From Tricholoma matsutake (lineage: Eukaryota > Basidiomycota > Agaricomycetes > Agaricales > Tricholomataceae), in assembly GCA_026075535.2 (NCBI GenBank), contig AP026541.1, positions 4,898,001 to 4,962,000 on the forward strand: a stretch of DNA of 64,000 nt, given 5' to 3'. Below, piece by piece: positions 24,701 through 36,856 of the stretch. Positions within the stretch are counted from its first letter, which is position 1; every line of letters begins with the position of its first letter. The translations under genes and the position numbers were made by a program. Below the pieces are notes generated by a model. It made no database searches and was not told the DNA's origin. It worked only from the letters and a program-made list of their open reading frames with translations.

Positions 24701-25497
24701 AATGTTCCGCCTTTGTTGTAAGAGCATGAAAATCAAGCTGTTTTCATTGTTTAGGCACGCCGTAGGTATCTGCGGAGCCTGCTTGACTCTGCTCAGCGTG
24801 GTTCTCCTATGAGCGCTTCTCCTCGTCGGCCCAGCCCGCGCACTCCTAGGAAGACTGCTGACAAACACGCTTCGCTTCCCATTTCACCCGGCTACACTGT
24901 TCTGGTTATCGACACGAATATTCTACTGTCCTCGCTTTCTATGTTTGCATCTGTCGTCGAGAGCCTCCGATGGACGGTCATGGTTCCGCTTCCTGTTGTT
25001 ATGGAGCTTGACGGGCTTTCCAAAACATCTGCAAACTCGGCGCCGCAGCTTATCGAGGCAGCTCAAAGCGCACTTGCCTACTTGTCTTCACATGTCCGAT
25101 CACATTCCATGTCCCTCAAGATACAAACATCAAAGGGAAACTACCTGACTTCGCTCAGTGTCCGCACAGAACATGTTGATTTTGATGCACATGGGAATTG
25201 GGAAAGGAATATGGATGACCTGATCTTGAAGGCAGCAATTTGGCAGGATGAACACTGGGTGGATCGGTCCAGTATGCTCCGACAGGGTCATTTTTTGACA
25301 TCTAGCGATCGGGCCGGCGTAATCAAGGTCGTCCTCCTTAGCTTGGATCGAAATTGTCAGTTGTTCCATTGTTATCTTTGGCTTGGACTGATGTATAATA
25401 TGTTGTCATTATTGCAGTACGTTTGAAAGCTCGATCAAGACAACTTCCCGCTGCTAGCGAAAAGGACTTGGCATCTATCCTCGCAAATCCCAAATAA
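21726..25497 (+). CDS. EST1/SMG6-like protein with C-terminal PIN nuclease domain
   Basis: Probably the fungal counterpart of SMG6/EST1A, which acts in nonsense-mediated mRNA decay and telomere biology. ATG at 21726 (MQRQLQPTDLDEKLTALRRR) is followed by about 200 residues of Ser/Pro-rich disordered sequence, then a helical EST1-type region: NLYRAITNLETKIKMED, YNIIVRLWTYAFHKLLESLR, DWYGAGLAEQPGTGKLHHHL and, after an intron near 23323-23378, FPTSRESVLAIWSPAAQARR and DLFLLLHGMLFTHIQLDDF. The C-terminal PIN domain begins near 24893: VLVIDTNILLSSL, VVMELDGLSK, DDLILKAA and LTSSDRAGVIKVVLLSLDRN carry the acidic residues of an active site. The stop is TAA 25495-25497. Domain order and length fit SMG6 better than SMG5/SMG7, which lack an active PIN domain. 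Confidence 0.82.
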
Positions 25498-27144
25498 CCG
25501 AAACTAGTTGATTTGTGGATTTTGTTCTCCTCTATCAGCCCCCTTGCTGTCCGAAGCTGGATGTACAGAGGGTATCTGCAGTTTTTTGCCTGGAGCATGT
25601 TGCTTGGGCTTTGCAGGTTACCCCACGTTGCTGACGCGAAGCCCAAGCAAGATGCCAGTGAAAAGGTGCAATATACACGTCCAGCATCACTGTTGCGCGT
25701 CAAACAGCACATGTCATGTTCATCAACATGCGTATTTGTCGGAAACATGACGTGTTTCGTGGGGTCAGCACGCCGGGTGTAGGTTGGTCACGGTGGCCAT
25801 CGCTGGTGGTTGTTATCTCTGCATTACATGCTACTTTCATCTCCATACCCTATCCTAGCAAGTATACCTTTCGTTTACTCATTATTTTTTTTGCTCCTTC
25901 GTCATCTGTTGGGATTTACATATCACGCTAGGGTCTGTTACATACTGTGTGAATCCATATATTTCAATCTACCATTGCGGTGCCTACGATTGTCTCATGG
26001 TATGTTGCTTTCGAGCTCGAAAACTTCTCGGGAACTTCGTCGAATGACAGAACGCCTCCACTATAGGCATATTTCGTCGTCAGGGGTTCGAAATAGGCCA
26101 AAACTCGGAGGGATTGGGAGATATAGTGTGGATTCAATAGTCGTTCCGATCCGCTACTGATGGAATCGTACAAAAGCACCGTCACGACACCCACAAGGTA
26201 AGCAACGGACGCCAGTTGTACAGCACGGATGGTGATCCATAGATTATGGTCATTGTGCGATTGTCTTTTAAGAACAAGAAAATCAGCAATGCAAGCACCT
26301 AATCAGCTATATACGCCTAGAAAAAGAGAGGGTTTAAGGGTTAGTCCCAGGCCTGCATAGGGAATATCCGAGGGCGTGCGCGTAACAGACACTTCGCCTT
26401 TCGAGTGCTACATATGCAAGCATCAGACAGAATTGCCTGGTGAATATCTGGTGACATCAAATAGACGGATAGCTTGGCAAACCATGAGACAGACAAAGCA
26501 ATCAACATTGCGGCTTAAGCTAGGGAGAGGAACCCTATGTGCGATGAGCAATTCGCGTCTTTCAAATGGAATGGAGAAAATAGACAGATCCAGATGCTCT
26601 GACAAACGGAAAATAGATCGAAGCCGAACTACCAACGAGTCGTTCTGTGGATTAATCGTTTTCCAAGTATTTTGTATGCTAGATTGCGAAACCTAAGCTT
26701 GAGAGATTTGACGAGAAGCTGCCGTATGACACAGACCAATGCCGCCCGTCGTAGTGCGTATTCCTGGGTGTGGATCAGTGCGGCCGGTGCCTTCTCGATG
26801 AGATAGGGTCTCCAGGCGAAAAGGAGCAGACAATAACTGTCTGAAAGCACGATTCAGCCTCCAGCGGGTGATATTGCTATCAACATCCTGGTGAATGGAG
26901 TCATCTAGAATTCCACAGCGCCAGTTCACGTTGCCCAGAGACGAAGATCTTGTAGTAAGACATATTTGTGCGAGTCATCGTGGAAGTCAACGCAAATGAA
27001 TGGAAAACAAGGTAAGCTGCACGGTGACCATAATGTACGAGCCTGCCCTAGGGGTCGTGGAACGCAGTCGTCAGTGCCGCTCTAGATGATGATTTGTGGA
27101 TTCGACAAGCTAATATACATGGGGCTTGCGTTTTTTGACAGCAA
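25498..27144. other. 1.65 kb with no supported gene
   Basis: Several short frames occur but none gives a recognisable protein, and none shows a chain of plausible exons. No tRNA or other RNA gene was recognised. It may hold 3' sequences of both flanking (convergent) genes, or the remains of something decayed. Confidence 0.4.
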
Positions 27145-27805
27145 TTACTCAAATACCCAGGAGTTCAAAGCGTGAGTGTACTGAACAACACCCTCGGGGA
27201 ACCAGCTGTACAAAATTTTAACTTGGAAAAGGCGGAAGATAACCAGATGAACTTACAGGTTGATCTCCTTCTCGGCACTTTCTACTGAGTCGGACCCATG
27301 GCAAATGTTACGTCCAACAGCAAGACAGAAGTCACCGCGAATTGTGCCTACGGCCAATTTAGGCTGAAATTGTTGAAACTTGTATGATCGTTACTCACCA
27401 GGGTTGGACGCCAGGGGGTTCGTGGCGCCAAGCATGGCACGACCGGTCTTGACGGCATCGAGTCCTTGCAAGACCATGGCGACAACAGGCCCAGACGCCA
27501 TGTATTTGATTAAGCCAGGGAAGAAGGGCTTGCCTTTGAGGTCGGCGTAGTCTACGAACGACAAACGGTCACTTTACAGATCAGCAAGGAAAGCAGCGCT
27601 CACGGTTCTCGAGATGTTCTGGAGTAGATTGAACGAGCTTGAGAGCGATCAACTGGAAGCCCCGCTCCTCAAATCTTTGGATGATCTTTCCGACTAGATT
27701 ACGCTGAACGCCATCGGGCTAGTACACGAGAACTGAGCTTGACGATATGAAGAGATAATGGTTTTAGACCTTGATCATGATGTAGGTGCGTTCTTGAATT
27801 GACAT
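27145..27805 (-). CDS. Nucleoside diphosphate kinase
   Basis: Hexameric housekeeping enzyme that transfers the gamma-phosphate from ATP to other NDPs through a phosphohistidine. Exons on the minus strand from the ATG at 27803-27805 give [92 protein letters not shown] (active-site His) and the final exon [19 protein letters not shown], with TAA at 27145-27147. Four introns of roughly 45-60 nt were seen. About 150 residues, as expected. Divergent from QCR7 with only 173 bases between the starts. Confidence 0.95.
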
Positions 27806-27978
27806 GATGAGACTAATGGGCAAGAAAGTTGTATAGGATCACGATAAAAAGTTGAATTTATAGGCTTCTAACGTTGATTATCTTATGATATGCCACAATT
27901 TGCAAATAACTGTCAATATAGCTCCGGAATGTTCCGCCCCTGAACTCGCTCCCGATATTCTGCATCGACCCGTTGACG
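27806..27978. promoter_or_regulatory. Compact divergent promoter, nucleoside diphosphate kinase / QCR7
   Basis: Only 173 bases separate the two start codons, so the two genes very likely share a bidirectional promoter. No individual element can be named. Confidence 0.45.
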
Positions 27979-28510
27979 ATGTTTGGCCCTCTTAGTGTGT
28001 CTCTCGCGCCCTATGTCAAGTCTTCTCGAACTCTCTTCAAGTGGTTAAAACCCATTGCTACGTGGTATACCAACGCCGCTGGCTATAGGAAGTACGGCTT
28101 CAAATACGATGACCTCCGTACGTGACGTACATTCGTAGTATATTCTTCACTTATTGATCTGCGAACAGTTGTGGAGGAACGCCCAGATGTACAGAGGGTA
28201 TGATCGTCTTATATTTAACCCTAGCTATCAATCGAGCTCGATACAGGCTCTCAATCGTTTGACTCCTCAAGAAAAGTATGACCGTGCCTACCGCCTCAAA
28301 CGCGCTTCTCAAGCTAGTGTTTTACATGCGCCGCTACCTCGGGAGCAATGGATAACACCAGAAGAAGTATTGTCCAGCCACATTTATCACATATATATGA
28401 GGTTTATCTTTCTACAGGATTCCAGGTATCTTCGACATCACGTACTTGATGTCATGAAGGAGGATGCTGAAAGACAGATGTGGGACACTGGCACAATCCA
28501 AAGGAAATAA
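27979..28510 (+). CDS. QCR7: Cytochrome bc1 complex subunit 7 (QCR7, 14 kDa)
   Basis: Small matrix-side subunit of mitochondrial complex III. Four exons: MFGPLSVSLAPYVKSSRTLF to KYGFKYDDL; VEERPDVQR; ALNRLTPQEKYDRAYRLKRA to REQWITPEE; and DSRYLRHHVLDVMKEDAERQ to the TAA at 28508-28510. Total about 126 residues, the normal family size, with the family pattern AGYRKYGFKYDDL, RLTPQEKYDRAYRLKRA and PYLxxxVxEE-like C-terminus. It is convergent with transketolase, 150 bases away. Confidence 0.93.
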
Positions 28511-28660
28511 ATACATTGCTTCGGAAGTACATATCCCAGATTGCTGCATTACCCGGCTTCATCAATCAAATACTTTGCGTTAGGGATGTTCTGCGACACT
28601 CGTTGTTGATTATACATTTTAGACATTCGCTGTTTTTACGTGCAACGAGTCAGCTTGCCT

Positions 28661-31564
28661 TTATTGTGTGAACGCCCTCACTAAAGGAGATACGACTTCA
28701 CCACCCTTCGCTCTATAGAAATTAACTATTTTCTTGCCGACGGCAGCGATATCTGCACAATTGTTAGAATGATCAATACTTTGTATCTGATATCTTCGTG
28801 ACTTACTCGACCCAGTGATGCCGAACTTCTCGTAGACTTGTTGGTATGGCCCAGATGCACCCCATCCTGTCAGCCCATATTGCTATACAACAAGCTGTAT
28901 TAGAAGTCTATCCTATCCACTTAGAAACAAGGGTGACATACCTCGTGACTGTACTTCTGCCATCCTGCAGTCTGGAACAGATGGAACAGAAAGATTGTTG
29001 AGACAAGGGAAAACAGCGGCACGCTCTATAATCCTACCGAAAGTGCCTCAAGTGAAAGGATAGGCGCTCCACTCCTCAAAACACTCAACCTGTACTCTTC
29101 ATCTTGTTGATCGAACACCAGCCAGCAAGGCAAACTAACAATGCGAGTCTTGATACCCTCTGCTTTGAGTTTACGACTTGCTTCTACAGCGATGCTAACC
29201 TCGCTGCCACAGCTCACGATGGTGAGGTCCTCGTTCGCCTCGTCGTGCAGGACATAGCCACCGCGTGCAGCGCGCTCAATGGTAGACCCTTCTAGATTGG
29301 GGAGGTTCTGCCGCGAGAGTGACAGTACTGAAGGCATTCTTTTGGATTGAAGGGCAACATAGTAAGCAGCCGACGTTTCGTTGCCGTCCGCTGGGCGCCA
29401 GAATGCGAGATTAGGCGTGGCTCGCAAGGCGATTGCAGTTTCAATAGGTTGATGAGTCGGACCATCCTCACCAAGGCCAATGGAATCATGAGTGGCTAAG
29501 AATGAAGGAAATGATGAGAATCAGGCGAAAACAAAGGCGGCTAGGAGAATCCACATACCGACCCAGATAACTTGATGACCACTCAGTGCTGATAACCTCA
29601 CGGCACCAGAAGCATAGGACACAAAGTTCTACAATTAATTGTCAAAGAACTGTCGAGCGGACTTCGATGAGAATGGCTCACGAGGAATGTAGCAATAAAC
29701 GGCACAATGCCACCATATGCAGACAGACCGTTGGCAATGGCCCCCATTCCGTGTTCACGCACACCGTATCGTATATATGTACCAGCGTAACTGCCCAATC
29801 CTGTATTAGGTGGTTGGAAATCGATGCTTCCTTTGACCTTGGTCAAGTTGCTGCCAGTCAGATCAGCAGATCCTCCAAGAAGATCGGGGAGGCTAGGAGT
29901 GATGGCTGAGAGAACTATTTCGGAGAGTTTCCGGGAGGCCTGAGCAGCGTCAGCGGGTGTATAGACAGGAAGGCACTGCTCCCAGCCTTCGGGAAGCTTG
30001 CCAGAGATGCGTCGGGTAAGTTCGGCGTGCTCCTTGGGGTACTTCTGACCATATGCGAGGAGCAGAGAATTCCATTCCGCTTCGAGAACAGCGCCTCGCT
30101 TTCCGAAATCGGCGTATAGGTCATAGGTTACTTGGGGGACATAGAACTTTTGATCTTGAGGGAAGCCAGATTTAATCTTTAGGGATTGAATGTCATCAGC
30201 TTTGAGGGCTACTCGTCGCAAATTAGAGCCAAAGACATCTACGAGAATTGGAAAGACGAACGAGTTCCATGAACACCATGGGTTCCCTGTTGCTTTGAAC
30301 CGTAGCCAATGGTGGTCCTTAGCCGAACAATCGTAGGTTTAGTCTTCTCTTGCCGAGCTTCTGCTATTGCATTATATATGCCTTTCAGATCGCTACATAA
30401 AAGAGAAGCCAGCGTTTATCGAAGGTTTTCCCTGCATTTGATTTACTTACGTATCTCCGTTATCTACATGCAGGACCTGCCATCCGTAAGCCAGAAAGCG
30501 TTGTTCGACATTCTCAGTAAAAGCAACAGCAGTATCACCGTCGATAGAGATATCTGCAAGTTCATGTGAAGATCGCCTTTCAAATGTTAATCATCCGACG
30601 TACGATTGTCGTCATAGATCTGAGTTGGTCATCTGAGGAATTGAAGCAACGAATATGGACTAGAGGACTGACCACAATGAGGTTTCCGAGCTGCAGATGG
30701 CCCGCAAGACTCGCAGCCTCACTGGAAACACCCTCCATGAGACAGCCATCACCACAGAATACTTGTGCGGAAACTTTAGAAACAATTAACAAATTCTGCA
30801 AACAATAATCTGACCGTATGTGAAATTGTTTATCAAATTGGACCCGTCCTTGTTATATACAGCAGCCAAATGAGCTTGTGCAATAGCTAAACCAACCCCG
30901 TTTCCAAACCCTTGACCCAAAGGCCCAGTGGTGACTTCAATGCCTGTCAGGTTGGTCTGTCAATGAGGGCATTGACAGCATCTGAATGACTGAGAACGAC
31001 TTTCCATCGGTATGGCCGGCTTCTGGATGGCCCGGTGTTTTTGAATCAAGTTGACGAAACGCCTTCAGGTCGTCCATTGATAATTGGTAACCAAGAAGAT
31101 GAAGCATCACATATTGCAGGGCACAACTATGAATCAGAGGCATGAGATGTAAGCTGCAGCCATGTTACAACGATGTCAACTTACGCATGGCTGTTTGCAA
31201 AGCTTTATTTAAAGAAAGTTTGATATCAGTAAAGAAGGGGTTGCTACCCATTGGACAGGACAAATCGATCACGATTGAACCACTTGGAATTCTTAGGGTT
31301 GGCGTTGAGAAAACTACAAGATAAACCAGTAGGATGCTAAGAACATTGTGGAATATAAAGCATACCGAGAGAATAGAACATGTGTCACTGGTGCCATGCC
31401 CATCGGTGCACCTACGATAACAATTTGTGTGATGAAGACGCGATTAGGGGAATAGACACATTACCAGGATGACCAGAATTAGCTTTTCCAACAACATCGA
31501 CGGCAAGAGTGCGTATAGTTGCGATCGCGACGTCATCTGTGTTATCGGGGACAAAGGAGGACAT
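28661..31564 (-). CDS. TKL1: Transketolase
   Basis: Thiamine-diphosphate enzyme of the non-oxidative pentose phosphate pathway (EC 2.2.1.1). Exons from the ATG at 31562-31564 give [101 protein letters not shown] (Mg/ThDP site), [38 protein letters not shown] (catalytic Glu of the pyrimidine domain) and, at the end, [20 protein letters not shown] followed by SPLVRAFTQ and TAA at 28661-28663. More than ten short introns. All motifs are intact. Confidence 0.95.
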
Positions 31565-32630
31565 AGCGGTACAGACAATCTTGAATGAAATTACACGGAT
31601 CGGGACGCGAGTCGTTGCTTGGTCGTTGCATTTATAATCTGGCGTTATCTAATCTCTACTCGGAGCCGCCAGCCCGGAGTAGTCCTACTTTGTCCAAATG
31701 CATCCCCAGCTATCAGACAAGAGATTAGGTTGGTAGGCTCTTCGTTCAGTGTGCGTACTTTCTGATCGTCCCCAGTCTGCCAGGAATTCATACAGGCATT
31801 GCAGGACTGCCATTCGAACAGCTGGGCTCGCCTTACTGGTGGATGCAATAGGCACAAAAACGAGCTCAATCAGTGTTTGCGGACTGAGGTATGCGTACAT
31901 TAGGTTTGCATTAAATTTTTGTCTCTGGAAGTTGATCCTCTGGCAGCGACTTTCGCGTTCCTCGCAAAATAGAGAATTAGCAAAAGACCGGACGCTGAGA
32001 GCCGAGCAAGCCAGAAGAAGTTTCGACAGTGAGTAGGGGTGCGCTGTGTCTCTATTTGACATTCGCAGAAGAAGACTACTTCACCCTCCAAGTCGATATT
32101 CCTTAGACTGGTAACCGTCTGTCGCACTATGCATGTAAGCTGCCAATCTGTCATAGGTCTGTGAGAAGTGTTCGATAAATGTGGGTCTCGTTTGGTCAGA
32201 CTAATGTGGCCATGGTACATAAAGTTAGTCCTTACCTGACCTCTGTCTCATCAAGAGGCTGAGCAGCTTTCTTTTGCTGCCCAGCCAACAACTTTGACTG
32301 GTTACAGAGAGTCGGAGAAACTGGCATGCAAAGACAGCTAATTGAATGAAGAAGGAAGAACTAAAGCAACTATCTGTCCCAGGCCATACCTTCTTATTTT
32401 CCTGGTCCAGCTAAGCCCTTCTTCAAGTTGTATCTGTGCGACATTTCGGGATTGGTCATAACCTCTGCACTACTGTCAATACTAAAGTACTAATGTTTGA
32501 GTCGCTCTCTTGGCCAAGCTGGAGCTGCTTTTACGTTGTGTTAGCTCTCGAACCGGTGGCAATTGCTCCATAGAAACACTACACTAATTCACATTCGCGT
32601 ACTACAAATCGTGTTATCACTGTTTGTATA
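31565..32630. other. Intergenic; one unconfirmed minus-strand reading frame
   Basis: Between transketolase and the xylosidase. Minus-strand frames at 31685-32062 and 31900-32220 (for example LSPQTLIELVFVPIASTSKA) overlap each other, show no domain I recognise and have no convincing splice chain, so they are not called. The region should contain the transketolase promoter. Confidence 0.35.
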
Positions 32631-35600
32631 TTACGATTCAAAGTCTGCCCCATCCCTTCGACCGGCAATGTAAATTACAACTTGATGTGACCCTTTCTCC
32701 ACGTCCACAGCGATAGCAGGTGATCTCGCCTTGTTCAGTGCTCCCCCATCCACCCCATTCGTGATGACATCTTTAATGAAGACCGTAATCGAAGATATCT
32801 CCAGTTCCTTGCCCAGTGCATTTATTGTTATCTTCCCAAACTCCCGTGTTGCCCTAATCCTACCCGCAATTGCGACGCCTTGGCCGCTTGGTATATTTGA
32901 TTCAAGAGATTGACCGTCGGCAAGTTCATAAAGGCGAACTTCCACATCCTTGTTATACTGGTAATCAGGTCGACCTGTTCGCTCCGGTCCAAGGCATAGG
33001 ATTGTGCCAGGACGAACCCAGACAGGAATCTCATCGATGGGTACGAAATCTTTGATCCATGTGGGACCTTCAACTACACGCTCAGGGTGAAAAAAGGATG
33101 TCCAGCGGCCGACAGGGATATAATACTCGGCTTTCTCTCCGTTCGGAACCAAGACGGGAGCTATCAAGAGACTGGGGCCTAAGCAGCTCGAATCAGAGCT
33201 ATCTACTGTTGCGTTGCAGAATCTTACCCAGCATATACTGCCTATCTAGATAATGTGTCGTTCGATCGTCGAGAAATTCCAAGAACATGGCTCGTTGCAA
33301 TGGATGGCCCTTTGTGTGCGCCTGAATTGCCTGCGTTGTGTTAACTTCTTCCCAGAAGTACGACCAGACGGCGACCTCACCAAATTGTACAGGTAAGGCA
33401 TCAGGCGATGTTTCGTCACCACATATCTCGCCATGCTTTTGGCAGCATCTTCTCCATATTGCCATGGGACTCGGTACGATGAGGAGCCATGAAGCCGCGA
33501 ATGAGATGAGAAAAGTCCAAACGCCACCCATCGTTGATAAATCTCCGGCGGAGGGTGTCCCTGTGGATAAATTTCCGTGGATATTAGCGAGAATGTTACT
33601 CGAGAAAACCTCACTTCAAAACCGCCGATATCATGTGATGCATAGGCGAAACCTGAGAGCGTCAAAGAAAGACATCCACGAAGAGCTTCCGCCATCGCTT
33701 CCCATGTAGACTCGCAATCTCCTCCCCAGTGCACAGGAAATCTGTTATAAAGTCAGTACTGCCAGTCCGGCATTTAATCTCGCAACTGACCGTTGACCGC
33801 CAGTCGCTGAGGACCGGGCGAATACAACTGCCTCTCCTTTGCCAAACCTTTCTTGCAGCAAATTAAACACCATTTCGTTATAGACGACGGAGTATGTGTT
33901 ATGCATTCGCATCGGATCCGAGCCATCATGGAAGACTACAGATGCATGAGGAATCCGTTCACCAAAGTCCGTCTTCGATAAGTGCTTGACATCAAATACA
34001 CGACGCAAGCAGGCAGGCCCCGAACTCACCTTGAAGGCATCTACACCCATGTCAAGGAGCGCTGACAGCTTGTCGCTGTACCACTGTCGAGCTGCAGGAT
34101 TAGTGACATCGAGAATAGCAAGACCTGTGTTCCGGGTTCAGGTACGCGGCAATTCATTTGATTACAGCTGTCTAGTTAAGTCGCTCACCTGGTTGCCATA
34201 AGTCCCATCTAAAAATCGCAATGTCAACATCAGGCATTCGAGACACGGTCGACGAGCTTACTGCCAAGGGTCCCCATTTGTTCTCTTGATGAAAAACCCT
34301 CCTTCAACCCCTTCTTTGAATATAGGGGACAGCTGAGAAATATATGGATTTACTGTGAAGTCTCCATTCAGTAACCAGATCGGTGAGATGAAAATTGCTT
34401 ACTCCAGAGACATATTTTGACCCCATACTGCTGCTTGATGTCTGTGAGGTATCCCTTGGGATCCGGAAAATTATCCGGGTCAAATTTAAAAGAGCACCTT
34501 GAATAAGTCAATGAAAGTGATCAGGAACATTATTATTACACGGTCTGACCATTCGTACTGCTTCATCCAGAAGCAATCCAGGTGAAGCACTCGCACTGGG
34601 CAATCCCTCTCCTGCATGCCTTGCAGAAAGCCGCGTACTGTTGAACTCGAATACGAGGTCAGAAACGAAGTTGACAGCCAAAGCCCGTATGTCCAACTGG
34701 GCACAATCCTACCAAGAAAGATAAAAAAAACTTCTGTTGAAAGCAATAAACAAAACGCACGCAGGGCGGCCCGTCATCCTAGTGAATCTTTCCAGTATCT
34801 AACAAGATCAATCAAAGTGGCAAAGGGTAACGATCAGGACATACCTCTAGTGGTGTCTCTCCGTATATAAGGAAGTATTCTAAGCTTTTTCCTGCGACGG
34901 AGACACCGACTCTACTAACTTTCTCGGAACCAACTTCGACCTCAACCTCTCCAGGGTTGTTGATAAAAACACCGTAATTTCTGTTCGTCATATAAAAAGG
35001 GATGCATTTATAGGCCTGGTCACTTGAGGTACCACCATCTTGATTCCAGACCTTAATTGATTGACCTGATTGACAGAGGTTACAATTTTTAACCACTAAA
35101 AGTTTCACAATTCACCATTCTTGACGAAGGCGCCAAATTGCTCTCCAAATCCATACACAAGCTCTCCGGGGGAGAGATTGAGCTCTGAACTAATGTACCT
35201 TACGGTTGCGGGAAATGGGGAGGGGTTGGGGTTTGAGGAGTAGTCCAGAGCAAGACATGAGCTATTGGCGGCAGATCCTAAGGTCCATCTAGAAGGAACA
35301 TCGAACAACGCTTGATGCTTCTCTCCTGCAGTAGTGAGTACCCGGGTCGGAGACTTGAAAGTAATGGTATACGGCTTCTCAGTTATTTCGGCAGTAAGAC
35401 CGCCGCTGGTTAACAAAAGGAGATCGTCGTCTTGTCTCACGGTACAGTCTGGGATGGGGGGAACATCGGGGAAAAGGGAGATCCTCGGAGATGGTAGTAG
35501 GTGAGATAAATGATCGATTTTGACACCAATGACACCTTGCGTTGGAGAATGTACTCGAACGCTCAAAACCGGTCCTACATCGGTTGAATCGTCAACGAAG

Positions 35601-35779
35601 TTGAAGTTACTGCACATTTGTGACAACGTACCGCCAAGGGTGTCTCCACGATGCCTGATGGGCCTCGTAGCGACTTGAAGGTCATAACCCGATTCATCAC
35701 TCAGGGCCTGAGTGACTTGAAGGCCATAATAAGGCTTGACACCGTTTTTCAACAACCAAAAACCGTCATTGAATTTCAT
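32631..35779 (-). CDS. GH31 alpha-xylosidase, YicI type
   Basis: Retaining exo-glycosidase predicted to remove alpha-xylosyl residues from xyloglucan fragments. The N-terminus [13 protein letters not shown] aligns with bacterial YicI from its first residue, and there is no signal peptide, so the enzyme is probably intracellular. Further motifs: [46 protein letters not shown]-type and [10 protein letters not shown] segments, the nucleophile region MGVDAFK then (after an intron) [20 protein letters not shown], acid/base region [45 protein letters not shown] and YLDRQYMLG. The C-terminal beta domains end near 32631. About ten short introns. The family and catalytic residues are clear; substrate is inferred from the YicI resemblance. 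Confidence 0.9.
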
Positions 35780-35935
35780 TGGGAATGTAAGATAGACGCG
35801 AACAATCGGTCATTTTATATTCTTTATGCTACGGTCCGGAGCTACCCCGAAACCGGGCCGCATCACACCTGACTGGAAACTGCACTGTGTCTATATAAGT
35901 AGCGGTTTCGACGCTGATTTCGAGCTGATGTCAGG
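35780..35935. promoter_or_regulatory. Xylosidase upstream region
   Basis: Short stretch between the xylosidase start and the first inverted repeat of the transposon island; presumably promoter. A TATA-like ctatataag lies nearby at about 35891. Confidence 0.3.
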
Positions 35936-36224
35936 TCTGATTTTGGGTACTGGCAATGCCTGCGAAATTCTGTCTTGCTTGGCTTTGTTTGGTCCTCAGC
36001 CAAAGTACCAATTTAGGCGGCACTTTGTAGTCGTCGAGGTATCTAACGATCCAGGAGCACCGTACAAGCCAATAAAGTGCAATATATGGTAGGATATCAA
36101 CTATACACATTGTAAGAATTAAGTACTATATCGTAGAACTACTACAAGAATTATATATGCCCTATCCAAGAAGCAAGATTAGTATCAATATATTGTACCC
36201 CAATAAGCACGGCCTGTCGTCAAT

Positions 36225-36581
36225 TTAAAGAGTCGCCTGAGTATCGGTCATTGCCATATCCATCATTCTGGTGTTCCCCTCGGCAACATGAAGGTCAGAT
36301 CGACATGACTGCAGTTCCTCTCGAAGTTCCACAACATTACTCCACCCACGCGCAGATTTCCTCCTCTCATTCTGAAGCTTGCGCTGGAAGCGTTCGGCAC
36401 GAAGTTGCGATGCAAGCAGCTGATCTTCGGAGGTAATAACGGCATTATTGATATGAGTAGTTAGGGGCCGCGTTGGGATGGTAGGTGTCGGCAGGTTTTC
36501 TTTCTCGTGTCTGGACGCGTTGGCAAGCTCTAGAGTGGCCTTTTGCTTTGCTGAACGTTTTTTCCATGGGTTCCAGCCCAT
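36225..36581 (-). CDS. 118-residue coiled-coil protein, unrecognised
   Basis: An intact frame from ATG 36581 to a stop at 36225. It starts MGWNPWKKRSAKQKATLELA, has a Thr/Pro-rich middle, and a charged helical second half (QLLASQLRAERFQRKLQNER, then VVELREELQSCRSDLHVAEG) that should form a coiled coil. No catalytic or metal-binding motif. It lies inside the inverted-repeat pair at 35.9 and 37.0 kb, so it may be carried by a small transposon or be the 5' part of a longer decayed gene. Function unknown. Confidence 0.4.
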   Translation of the reverse strand: MGWNPWKKRSAKQKATLELANASRHEKENLPTPTIPTRPLTTHINNAVITSEDQLLASQLRAERFQRKLQNERRKSARGWSNVVELREELQSCRSDLHVAEGNTRMMDMAMTDTQATL

Positions 36582-36724
36582 CTCGTCGCGTCAGAGGCTT
36601 GTCGCGTATGCCAGACGCGACTTACAAGTTGATTACGTAACACGCCCATCACTGCAACTTTTGAAACGTCGGTGAGGATGGCCACACTTCCATGACAGTG
36701 ATGGCATATGGTGGAATATCATTT

Positions 36725-36856
36725 TTGAAGTCATAAAAAAAGATTTTGTTCGAGGAATATTTCTATTTTTCTTCCTCATTGGTTTTATAGATTACGGAAA
36801 TAACCTTGAAAAATGGAAAACAAAAAATGTTCCTCGAACAATGTCTTCAAAATTAA
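36725..36856. repeat. AT-rich foldback (MITE-like)
   Basis: Imperfect inverted arms: tttttgaagtc and gttcgaggaatat at 36725-36764 are mirrored by tgttcctcgaaca and gtcttcaaaa at 36826-36856, with an AT-rich loop between. It looks like a very short foldback transposon or a stem-forming part of the surrounding element. Confidence 0.5.

Noticed and set aside
25338..25748. 136-codon minus-strand frame
   Set aside because: Overlaps the last exons of the EST1/SMG6-like gene on the other strand and has no recognisable sequence; a shadow frame.
31685..32220. Overlapping minus-strand frames upstream of transketolase
   Set aside because: No domain recognised, the frames overlap each other, and no convincing intron chain or start. 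Kept only as a remark in the intergenic entry.
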